DNA from: Chondrosia reniformis
Lineage: Eukaryota > Porifera > Demospongiae > Chondrillida > Chondrillidae
NCBI GenBank assembly: GCA_947172415.1
Contig: OX359200.1
Span: 1,118,501 to 1,182,500 of the forward strand
Reading direction: 5' to 3'
DNA: 64,000 bases
Below are positions 54,817 to 64,000 of the stretch, one piece after another. Positions within the stretch are counted from its first letter, which is position 1, and each line of letters opens with the position of its first letter. Under the pieces are notes generated by a model that was given only the letters and a program-made list of their open reading frames with translations, did no database searches and was not told the DNA's origin. The position numbers and the translations under genes were made by a program.

Positions 54817-55017
54817 TGTCTTCAGTCAAACTGGACCACAGGGAGACGAAGACCATAAGTGACACCCCAAGACTCGATAGGTCACTTGCACAGGAATCTA
54901 AGAGAAGAAAGGTGGAGGCTGAGGCAGTTAGTGAAGATGGAAGCAGTTTAATGTCAAGGGAATTGTCTGAGGTAGAGTTACAAAGTAAAGGTCTTCTCTG
55001 GTGGATGAAAAAACCAA
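54817..55017 (+). other. Isolated exon-like open segment
   Basis: A charged open stretch (KLDHRETKTISDTPRLDRSL, KRRKVEAEAVSEDG, LLWWMKKPS) is bounded by acceptor-like 'ttag/gtgtcttcag' and donor 'gtacgtac'. KRRKVEAE could be a nuclear localisation signal. No partner exons found. It may be a true exon of an unannotated gene or a decayed fragment. Confidence 0.3.
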
Positions 55018-56629
55018 GTACGTACATGCCTAAATGTATGTACATAAGAGCGAACCACAGATTCACATTATCTTTCCGCTCCGTCATTCGCTTCTCTAGC
55101 TCAAAAAAAGTAATTGTTTACAACTTATGTCTATCAGCATAAGTTTGCATGTAGCAGTAGGTGTATGTTACAGTTGAATTTATGTACAGACACTGAGTTC
55201 TCAAGTAGTGTATATTCACTTGAATGCTTTGATTCTGATGGACTCCTTGTAAGGTAGCCACTCCGGACTGAATTCATGGAACTTTATATAATGGTGGCTA
55301 AAAATTCAGCACTCCTTGGTCCAATTCCCATAGACTGTTTTTTCTTTTCTTTCACTTTGAAATGACTTTTAATGTTTTATGATGAGGCAGTTGTGATTTG
55401 GAGATCATATCACTATATACTAAATATTCTTCCCTAAAATAATGGGTGTAATATATATCTCTGCATGGAGGTTTAAAACTTGATAATACTTATATATTAT
55501 TTTTTCACATGAGAACGACACTAACTGGAGTTTTAAATAAGTAAACTAAACTTCTCAGTAGCCATTATTCTGCACATCCGTGGTATATATATAAATGTGC
55601 AGAGGTTAGGTGTTGAGGAGAATATACAAGCAGAGTAATTGAGAAAGGGGCATGTGTGTGGGTGTGTGGATGTGTGGGAGGGGTGACAAGCCATTTTGTA
55701 TATCTGTCTACAATATATAATATAAATGAGTGTGGAGTGGTGTGTCAGTTATATACTATTGGGAAATAAATTTGTATGCAGGATTCACCAGGAGTCCCAT
55801 ATCTTGTCACATGCACAGATGATGAAGTAGTGAACTTTCAGTTAGTATGGTTACTATGACTTCAAATACACTACCACAAGGTGGACATAGCACCTTAGAA
55901 TGGCACGTTTATTGGCTCATTCAGCAACCTCAGAAGTCATTGGTCAAACTAAATAGTAAAGTTAGTTATATATAGTAACTTATATATTCATTTAATGAAG
56001 GCATTTATATGCATCACTGTCAAAGTTGTTTAGTAATCATTTTAAACGTATCATATTGTTTTTCGTGCTATATTATATACATACACATTTGCACAATATG
56101 GACTATGTTCTATCTCTGTAAATGTACTAAAGTGACACTGTAGATAGTCATTGGGTTGTCATTTTACTACAAATTAATTGCTAATATTTCTATCCTTTAG
56201 GTTATAGAAGCAAAGTAAGGAGAAATATGGTATAGAGGAGAGAGTGTCTATCTACTTGAAGTATGTACCACTTTTTCAACCTTGAAGCTGAAAGTTTCTC
56301 AGATTTGCAATTGCTTCTTACATGTATAGACTGTAAGTTTACTATAGCAATTGTCAATGTACTGTACATCACTTCAGTAGGGACCCTGATGTATTTCTGG
56401 CATACCCAAGAGTTATTTGTAGGAGATGGAACCAAAAGCATTCATTAAATCTAACATGGTAACCGCTACTGACCTCTTCTTTATTCTAACTTGATCTAGT
56501 ATGGCATCGAGGCATTAATTATGCTTCATTGCATATTCACATAATGCAGAAACCCCTTTTGGATAGCTATATTAGCTAGCCATTATGTCACTGAGGTTTT
56601 GAGCATAAAAAAACATGTTTACTTAAACT
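55018..56629. repeat. Decayed repeat modules, second set
   Basis: Module P near 55240-55430 and a module Q copy at about 55625-56165 that is nearly identical to 52430-52960 (about 530 bp, few differences), so a recent duplication. No gene seen. Confidence 0.65.
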
Positions 56630-56631
56630 GT

Positions 56632-56868
56632 GACACAAAGTCACAGATCAGTGATTTCAAAGGGAATTCTAAGTCAAGTCAAGGAAACTTCTGATCATTT
56701 CTTCAAGCAACAAGAATTAAAAGAGAAGTTCGTCTAAAGATACCCAAATTGAGCAGAAAGGCTCTTAATCATCATAACACACATTCAGCCGGGCACATTC
56801 AGCCGGGCAGATTCCGCCCAACAGAAGACAATTCCGTCTCTTTCAACATACCCAAGAATCATTAATGA
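56632..56868 (+). pseudogene. TP53INP 3' exon fragment
   Basis: Matches the last 200 bp of 41284-41488 (shared 'gtcacagatcagtgatttca', 'aagatacccaaattgagcag', 'gattccgcccaacagaagac'). It has no 5' exon, and an in-frame insertion repeats 'cattcagccgggca' twice. Not coding. Confidence 0.85.
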
Positions 56869-57176
56869 GTTTCTTTTTTCAACACCCACATATATTACAT
56901 ATGACATACAGTGTTCTATAATTCTATTTTTAAGTTTAATACCAATTTTTACCAGTACATTTTTTATAGCTGTAAAATTTGTGTTGTGTTTGGAAACAAA
57001 AGGTTTACAAGTGATCATTCCTGTGCATATAGGTATTGAGTGTGAAATGATGCAATAATGCATTGTAAGATGACATCACTGGATATCCCAGTGGCATGCA
57101 TGAATAATCCAACACATCATTTTAACTTTGTACTTTTAAATTATTCTAATCAATGTTACATTCTACATTCCTTTAA

Positions 57177-57486
57177 TCAGTGCATCATTTTTGACATGAA
57201 ATCTTTGACTTTTATTGGGTCAACTGGGTTATACCACACGCCATTTTTCTTGAAATGTGACCCAATAATTAAAGCATTGGCTTCTGCATACAAGTCCACA
57301 TTTTCACAAGTAACTCCAGAGCCGAGAACTATAGGCAGCTTGACTGATTCAGAGGCTTTCTTCAAATCTTCTGGATTGACAGCATCACCAGTTGATGAAC
57401 CAGTGATAATTATACCATCACTGCAGAAGAATTCGGCTGTTTTAGCAGTTTCTGAGATTGTTATATCAGCTGTCACTGCATGTGAA
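57177..57486 (-). pseudogene. BtpA-family exon, copy B (upstream exon lost)
   Basis: The last exon remains open (SSHAVTADITISETAKTAEF to FMSKMMH-stop) and differs from copy A at a few residues. The upstream exon present at 42602-42710 in copy A is missing here: at about 58041 'acttatggcactaaaaatag' joins across it. So copy B cannot make the same protein. Confidence 0.75.
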
Positions 57487-57639
57487 CTAGAGGGATTGAA
57501 AAGAGGACGATACATTAAACAGAAACCTGATCCTAAGTCAAGAAGACTATTTAGAGAGTTTGGATTATGTATCATTTTCACAAGCATTAGACAAAGTTAC
57601 ACTTTGTTCTATAAGAGGAACTGGCAATAGACAACTAAG

Positions 57640-57757
57640 AATATACAAAACTACAAGAAAGATACAGTCCTGTTGTATAATACAACACTGGACATCACAG
57701 GATAATTATCTTTCTTGTAGTTTTAGTGATGTCCAGTGTTGTATTATACAACTAATT
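57640..57757. repeat. Insertion with interleaved inverted repeats, copy B only
   Basis: Order a-b-a'-b': 'aaaactacaagaaagata', 'tataatacaacactggacat', then 'tatctttcttgtagtttt', 'atgtccagtgttgtattata'. Absent from copy A at about 42250. Confidence 0.85.
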
Positions 57758-59170
57758 GTAATAGTCAAAGGTTCAAAGGTCAAGGGATCAGGTCCTATAG
57801 CCAGCACTAATATAAATGTCCCCTTGTTGCTAACTGACAAGTGTTACATTATTGCTACTAAACATAGAACAAATTAAAAGTTTTCCAGTAAACCAAATAT
57901 TGTGTGAACTTCCAACTAAGTTATGATGATGAATACATGACCAATGCATTATGAAACACCACATATATTATTAGCTAATTCCCATTTCTGACACTTCCTT
58001 TGAAAACAGTGTATAGTCTTCAATTTAGCCACAAGCTCTATACTTATGGCACTAAAAATAGCTGTGCTAAAGCCAGGGATGACTGTTGTAATAGGTTCTC
58101 TATAGTCCATTAACTATATGATGTTCTAAAACCATATAAGGGTGGCACATTATGAAGTTGTACTAGACAAGGAAATAAAACACATGATAGCTTGTGAGTG
58201 TAGCCATACTGTTGGGTTCTTGGTCTATCCTCTTTAGCAACTTCTTGTTGTCTAACCCTCCATCTCCCTCTCCCTCTCTCTCTCCCTCTCACAGTACCCT
58301 ATGTACGTATGTGATTGTTTTGAAACTGAATTAGAAATTGCTAACCTCTAAAGTTAACAGTTTTGTATTTTATCTTTGGTAACCATAGAAACAAGTAGAT
58401 CATGCAATGTTTAGAGTAATATTGTTGACTAACTCAAGCTGACATTGAATAGCACTACATTTCATTTACCTACAACTGCCACGTACCCTATATATAAAGC
58501 ATCCATTTTTGTTAGCCATTTTCTATATATTACTGTATACATATGGTAGATATGATTGTGAGATTGGCAAAGTGATATTGATGTTGTGGCTATATATAAA
58601 CATTCATTATAACATTGGATGGCCAACAAAACAGCATAATGGAAGACACACAATTGTAGGAGGAATGGATTTGATAATAGAAGGAGCATGCAGATGTAAG
58701 TTAACCCCTTTTATGACTGTAGGAGATTACATGACTATATATCTTAGCCCGAATATTGTTATTTCAAGAACAAACATCTCAGCAGCTATTTACACTAATA
58801 GTGGGTGAATTTGGCCATATTGCAAGTTAGAATATTATCTCTACTCTTGTATTGAATATATTGCTACATTTGCATCTTGTAATTGATAAATGATAAGATT
58901 ACATGGTAGGGTTGATAATTTTAAAACAAATTCCTTCCATCTTATCATGTGCTATTTCAGGGACCATGCCCACAATGCATGCAATGTATATAGATCTCTT
59001 ATCTAATTGGTTAGCACTATAGTCTGATCATGAAGGACACATATATGCTCCATGATGATGATGTTATGTTGATTGAGAACTCTTTTCTAATTGTGCATAT
59101 TTTTAATTGGTCATTTTTCATTTCCATGTATAGTGCTACATGGAGCTGTGAGGCTCTAGTGTGATCAGCA
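57758..59170. other. Noncoding flank of copy B
   Basis: Collinear with copy A 42260-44245 minus the BtpA exon and the 43782 insertion. The possible first exon seen at 43291 in copy A is interrupted here (58639-58697). Nothing else recognised. Confidence 0.45.
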
Positions 59171-59370
<200 letters not shown>

Positions 59371-59485
59371 ATGGCCACCCAATGTTAGTGAATGTACAAA
59401 GTGTTTATATATAGCCATAACATCATTTTGGGAAAATACACAGGTAATTTTGATATGGTAAAATTTAGAACTATTTTAAATTTAG

Positions 59486-60721
59486 AACTATGGAAACATT
59501 TAATGGATTTTACCCAGGATAATGACATTACATGTTACAGAAAATATGCATGCAACATCAGTAAATTGCATGTAAGTGTATGCACATCATGTCTGTAGCT
59601 ATTGTTTGAATATATATTTGTTGTCATTTGATACATAATATCAGAATGACATTGACATTAGCTTGTTACCTGCTCCTTGGGCATGACTATATTTAATTTC
59701 TAGTAAGAATTGATACACATATGTATATACTGTATAGCTTCTATTGCAAACTTCCAATTAAGACTGATGCTCATGACCAGTAAAAATACTTCAAAATATT
59801 TGTACCTATATCAGTATGAAATATATGAGTTACATCTAGGTCTATATCAATTGACATTTTGTTATGCCTAAAATGTATATTCCATTTAGTGCAAAATTGT
59901 GTTAAGGAGTGCAATTTTTCCTGAAAGATGCAGCTATAATCACTAAATCATCTGCAGACAGTAGTAGGCTATCAAATTTTATCAGAGATAAATTTTTCTC
60001 ATTAATTAGTTATAAGGATAAAAAAGAAGTGAGATGACAATCGCTTTGAAGAATTTTACGTAATGCTTTCTTTTTATAATTTTAGAGTAATTTTACAACT
60101 GCACATGTATATGTAGGAAATAGAGGGTTTAAGAGACTTTCAGAAGATTTTAGAGCAGTTGGTTGACAGAAAGAATCATAAAGATGGATTAGAAGACAAA
60201 CTAAAAGACCGTTCTGATATTCATGCAGTTATACAAGCTTTAATTGCTATATGTAGATACATGCATGTACCGGTATATTAGGGATAATTTATAGCATCCA
60301 TATTTAAATACACGTAGCACCCATACATGGATGATAAACTTTTAAACACAACTTCCTTGTATAGTGGATTTGAGTGAAATGAAGTCAAGACATAATTTAG
60401 AATGGAAAGGTCTGATTGGTCAGCAGAGAGAGAAATGCTCCCAGTTGGACTCCTTAGCCAAAGCAGTAGAAGAGAAGGTTTTATGGTGAGCATGGTATAG
60501 CCTCATCATGTTACATACGTACGTATATATAATCTGGTTATTTCATTTATCTCTCTTTAGGATTTTTGAAAATTACTTGTGGTTTGATTATCTCTGACTA
60601 TTCATATATTAACCTACAATATTATACATTATGTTTGTTGTATTCACCAATGTATAGGGTGGATACAGCTGCTCGCAGTGCCTTGGCCAACTTATCCAGA
60701 AAGCACTGTGCAAGAGTTTAA
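59486..60721 (+). CDS. Unrecognised helical (coiled-coil-like) protein, C-terminal exons, copy B
   Basis: Four exons with good borders join in frame: 59486-59571, 60117-60252, 60365-60485 and 60658-60721 (TAA). The three junctions have phases 0, 1 and 2 and all keep the frame open, which is strong support for a real gene. Product about 135 aa so far: LWKHLMDFTQDNDITCYRKY, then EIEGLRDFQKILEQLVDRKN, then DLSEMKSRHNLEWKGLIGQQ, then SQLDSLAKAVEEKVLW and SALANLSRKHCARV-stop. Rich in Lys, Glu, Leu and Asp with heptad-like spacing, so mostly helical. Resemblance to BAR/F-BAR type helical bundles is possible but too weak to assign. 5' exons not found. Copy A carries a stop. Confidence 0.5.
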
Positions 60722-61025
60722 AGGATTCTACACTAATGCAACTTGTCACAAGAATATTAATGTCTTCATAGATAATCATGTTACAATATTGTAAGAGTCA
60801 TTCAAATGTCAAATAAGACAGTAACTGTCAAATGAACAACTTCAAGGAAACAAACTTCATATGCCATATACATAGACACAATTTGCATTTCACAAAATAG
60901 CTCAAGACACAGCAGCTCCATTATCCTACAGAATGAAAATACATGAAATATAATGATGCAATTAGATGTTTCATAACTTGAATAACACTTAACTCGAGAA
61001 AAATAGCTTGAAACTGGTCATGTAC
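60722..61025. other. AT-rich 3' flank of copy B, nothing recognised
   Basis: Matches 45596-45899. No coding or RNA signal. Confidence 0.5.
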
Positions 61026-61604
61026 TTTTCTCAGCACAACTCAAGTAGAGCTGCCCAGGGCACACCACGAGGAGGTGAAAGTACATCGTGCCCCACCCCA
61101 CAGCGTTGACACTAACTATTGTGTAACAGAAGCTGTAACTGCGCAGTAATCTGCACTCATGGAGTTACTAGCCATGACATAGGAATCGATCAGCGTTAGC
61201 CTCACTTTCAGCCTATGCCAAGTCCGACCCTCCCGAACCGCAAACTGCCCCGATGAGAATCAGTGTGTTGCCACACCTTTAACTCCTCAGGATCGGATGA
61301 CGTCCTTGAAGTGGGGACTGGCGAAACAACTGCCCAAATCAGGTGTCGACAACCGACTTCAACTTACATAGTTACGCGATTACCTCAATCTCCGTGCCGT
61401 CAGACCCCAGCCGAAGCCAGAGCTAGTGAGGACCAATCCCAAGCACCAACCCTCCCACTGAGTTCCTGATCAAATTGCATATCCAACATGACACCAGGCC
61501 GCATTCTCAGCTCGCTGGCGGAGCCGAGGGGAATCCTGGGTCTACTTGTCTAGCGCTTCGAACAGGACTACTCGGGATAAGGAAAGACCACCGTCAGGCA
61601 CAGA
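61026..61604. other. GC-rich conserved block, copy B
   Basis: Same sequence as 45900-46479 with one single-base deletion ('gctgcccaggg' against 'gctgccccaggg') and one substitution (gatgacgtcc against gatgacttcc) noticed. Its right end is the breakpoint of block B1. Confidence 0.5.
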
Positions 61605-62654
61605 TTGATTGAAACACAAATATACACTGTTGATAGGCTGACAGAACAATCTGTTTTGAAGTAGTCTATGTTCACTATCTGATAGACTCATTGTAAATAG
61701 CCATCTCCTGACATGAATGCATGGAGCTTCATTATGAAATAGTGACTAAGTTAGCTGTCCGTAGTTTGATTCCCATTGATTGTCCTTTCTGGTTTAATAA
61801 TGAATTTTAACGATAAAGCAGTTGTGGTTTGGCGCATAGAGAGGTTTATATATAGTTGTATGTTATTTCATATGAGGACCAGACAGTTTTTAACTTTTCA
61901 ACAGTTATTTTGCGGACTACATGAGATAGCCATCTCCTGACTAATTCCGTGGAGATTCACTTAGTGATGAAATGGTGGGTAAAATGTCAGTTGTCATGTA
62001 TTCTTTCTGCTTTTAATAAGTTTTTTTTGATAAAGCACTTGTGATTTGGATAACACATCACTACTTAATATAAATGGGTGTGGAGAGGTGTGTCAGTTAT
62101 CTACAGTTGGGAAATATATTATGGAATTATGAGTTTACCAGGAGTATCTTGTAAAACTGGTGGTGAGGTAGTGAACTTTCAGTTGGTATGGTTACTATGA
62201 CTTCAGATACACTACCACAAGGAGGACATAGCACCTTTGAATGGCAAGATTATTAGCTCTTTCAGCAACCTCAGAAGTCATTAGTCAAACTAATTAGTAT
62301 AGGCATTTCTATGTATTACTAGAGAACAATAAAAATTTTCTACAAAAATAGTGAAGATGTAGGGATGGCACAAAAAGCACAGAAACAAGAAAGGGATGTT
62401 ACACAGTGAAGTATTAGCTATATATGCATGAATCATACAACACCCTTGCTTGTAGGATTCATGCATAGCTAATGAAAATCGCTCTCGCTTCTACAGCTCG
62501 GACAATTTGCAATAGTTTCGTTTAACATTTAGTCCAAAAGCTTATATAGTTTTTTAGTTATATATGGATGGCAAAGAAGAAGAAGAAGAAGAATATGAAG
62601 AAGACGAAAATGGGAATTTTTAAAGTTTATTATTTTGCCAGCGGGACATATCCG
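61605..62654. repeat. Duplicated block B2 (partner 51272-52316)
   Basis: Near-identical, same strand; begins 'tgattgaaacacaaatatac' and ends 'cagcgggacatatccg'. Non-coding, includes modules P and Q. Confidence 0.92.
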
Positions 62655-63240
62655 TTGAACAAGATTTGTGGAGTCAGCACAGCACCTGCTGTCAGAACAT
62701 ATGTTTTTGCTTTGATGACCAAAACCTCATTTTCCATTAGGTTCTGGACTTTGGCACCAATGATTGTACCTGGCTCACTCACTAGTTTGATACATTGCCA
62801 TTGAGGCTAAAAGGAAAGAGAATAATAAGTGCCAGCTTTGAGATCATGTAATTATGACAAGGTAAAATTTTCAATGATTAACCTTCAATAGAAACCGCTT
62901 CTGTGTGGGATCATCTAGCATCTTTAGCAGCTCCTCACCCAAAATCACATCTGTACTACTCCAGTAGACAAATTCCTTGCAGTGTTGGTTAAGCTCTGCA
63001 GCAGGTTGTTTGTCTCGTAACCCTCAGGTAGATTAGGATAGGTTTCCTTCAGTATTTTTCTTATGACTTTATTTCGAATATAGAATCATCAAAGAGGTTA
63101 CTATTGACCTTAAGAAGCTCCTCAGCTTCATTATAGAGCTTATCCCATTTAATGGTTTCCTCAGTTGGGTTATAACGCTCAATTTCAGGATGTTGTCTGG
63201 GTGTAGCACATGTCCAGTGTACACCCATCCCTCCAATGCA
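62655..63240 (-). pseudogene. Pyranose-oxidase-like exons, copy B (decayed)
   Basis: Corresponds to 49174-49759. The middle exon is cut at 62655 by the duplication join. In the upstream exon a 7-base loss near 63001 and a 2-base gain near 63080 shift the frame, and the splice acceptor 'ttgcag/tgg' of copy A reads 'ttgcattgg' here, so the AG is lost. The peptide [13 protein letters not shown] is still readable. Confidence 0.85.
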
Positions 63241-63735
63241 ATAAGAGGCAGTGCTAGCTCTAAGTAGGGATGGCCAAAAACATGTATACAAGAGAGATTG
63301 CTAGTGACATATATACACTGTGCAAATTTGTATTATGATTATAAATTAACCAATCAATAATTGTTTCAAATATTATAAATATATGACATTGTATAACTAT
63401 AATAAAAGATTGTTTTTGATTACAGTGCCTAGTTTATATACAGAAACCACACTGATAGCTGAAGTAGGATGACAATTATCTACAGTGAGGGATATACGTA
63501 TTTGGTTATATGAAATAATCACTATATACGTATATATATAATTAATTTACAGCTGTTCATGCAATTAAGAGACGGCCTAATTTCAATTATTATAATAAAC
63601 TTTGTAACACCTCTGACCTTTGCTTAATAATCCTGTCTATAAAAGCTCTGATTTGCTCCACATGTATTAGGGGTAATTTCAGTTTCTTAATCCATAACTG
63701 TGCAGTCTAAAGAATCTAAGAACTACCATTCAGTG
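63241..63735. other. AT-rich spacer, copy of 49760-50252
   Basis: Near-identical to the copy A spacer apart from small indels; should hold the promoter of the gene at 63736. Confidence 0.5.
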
Positions 63736-64000
63736 ATGAGATTATCTATTAGTATAATAATCTTACTGCTAGTGCACTTTCAAGTGAGTTAAGTTAATAA
63801 TATATAAACTGTATACCTATGAGCTATGTGTATACATATATATATGTATGTTGGTAGATCTTTTATCCTGTAGTAACCTTCTTAAGTGTAAATATAATGT
63901 AAAAAGTTACGTATATATGCCAAAAATAGAATTTAAGACTTGTTTCTCTATATTGAATAATATGTAGGCTGTCTTTGGTGTGACACACTTACAAGACTGC
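63736..64000 (+). CDS. Secreted protein of unknown family (copy B, cut by right edge)
   Basis: Exon 1 63736-63783 is identical in encoded sequence to copy A (MRLSISIIILLLVHFQ, donor gtgagt). Exon 2 starts at 63968 (AVFGVTHLQDC) and runs off the window. Signal peptide and splice sites are intact, so this may be a second functional gene; most of it is not visible. Confidence 0.65.

Overview
This window is eukaryotic nuclear DNA from a compact animal genome. Genes are split into many short exons by AT-rich introns, mostly 50-500 bp, with GT/AG borders. The gene set is metazoan: outer-arm axonemal dynein, cyclin E, a TP53INP-type autophagy/nuclear factor, URI1, a PRP4-type splicing kinase and a MADF/BESS factor. 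Tiny intergenic gaps, divergent start codons about 80-520 bp apart and pervasive TACGTA-type AT-rich filler suggest a demosponge such as Amphimedon. That species assignment is an inference, not proven by the sequence.

Layout, left half (1-41.5 kb), conserved single-copy genes. 1-15220 (-): N-terminal half of a DNAH5/DNAH8-type dynein heavy chain, cut by the left edge, with a MADF-BESS gene nested on the opposite strand in one intron (10905-12292). 15482-19435 (+): translation factor eIF2-beta, tail-to-tail with 19530-21697 (-) URI1. URI1 shares an 81-bp divergent spacer with 21779-24266 (+) mitochondrial ribosomal protein L3. 24766-30664 (-): PRPF4B kinase with a 20-copy RS repeat. 30877-38071 (-): DEAH helicase DHX35. 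38200-40278 (-): cyclin E, divergent from 40802-41488 (+) TP53INP homologue. Introns carry minisatellites and several families of short fold-back (MITE-like) elements.

Right half (41.5-64 kb), a young, rearranged segmental duplication. Block A1 (about 41284-46479) recurs as B1 (56630-61604). Block 51272-52316 recurs at 61605-62654. Block 49174-50519 recurs at 62655-64000. The copies are permuted: the 62654/62655 join is what a head-to-tail tandem junction of the unit 49174-52316 would give. The duplicated material includes the 3' end of the TP53INP gene, exons of a BtpA-family gene, an unrecognised helical-protein gene (broken in copy A, open in copy B), exons of a pyranose-2-oxidase-like flavoenzyme (copy B decayed), and a small secreted-protein gene (both copies open as far as seen). 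The two copies differ by a MITE insertion, a (AAT)n expansion, an exon-sized deletion and an insertion with interleaved inverted repeats. Between the copies (51-56.6 kb) lie decayed repeat modules and a LINE reverse-transcriptase remnant.

The conserved genes cover ciliary motility, translation, pre-mRNA splicing and cell-cycle entry. They are neighbours without an obvious shared pathway, although several share promoters or 3' ends. Exon borders were derived by eye from GT/AG consensus, reading-frame continuity and family similarity; small errors are possible.
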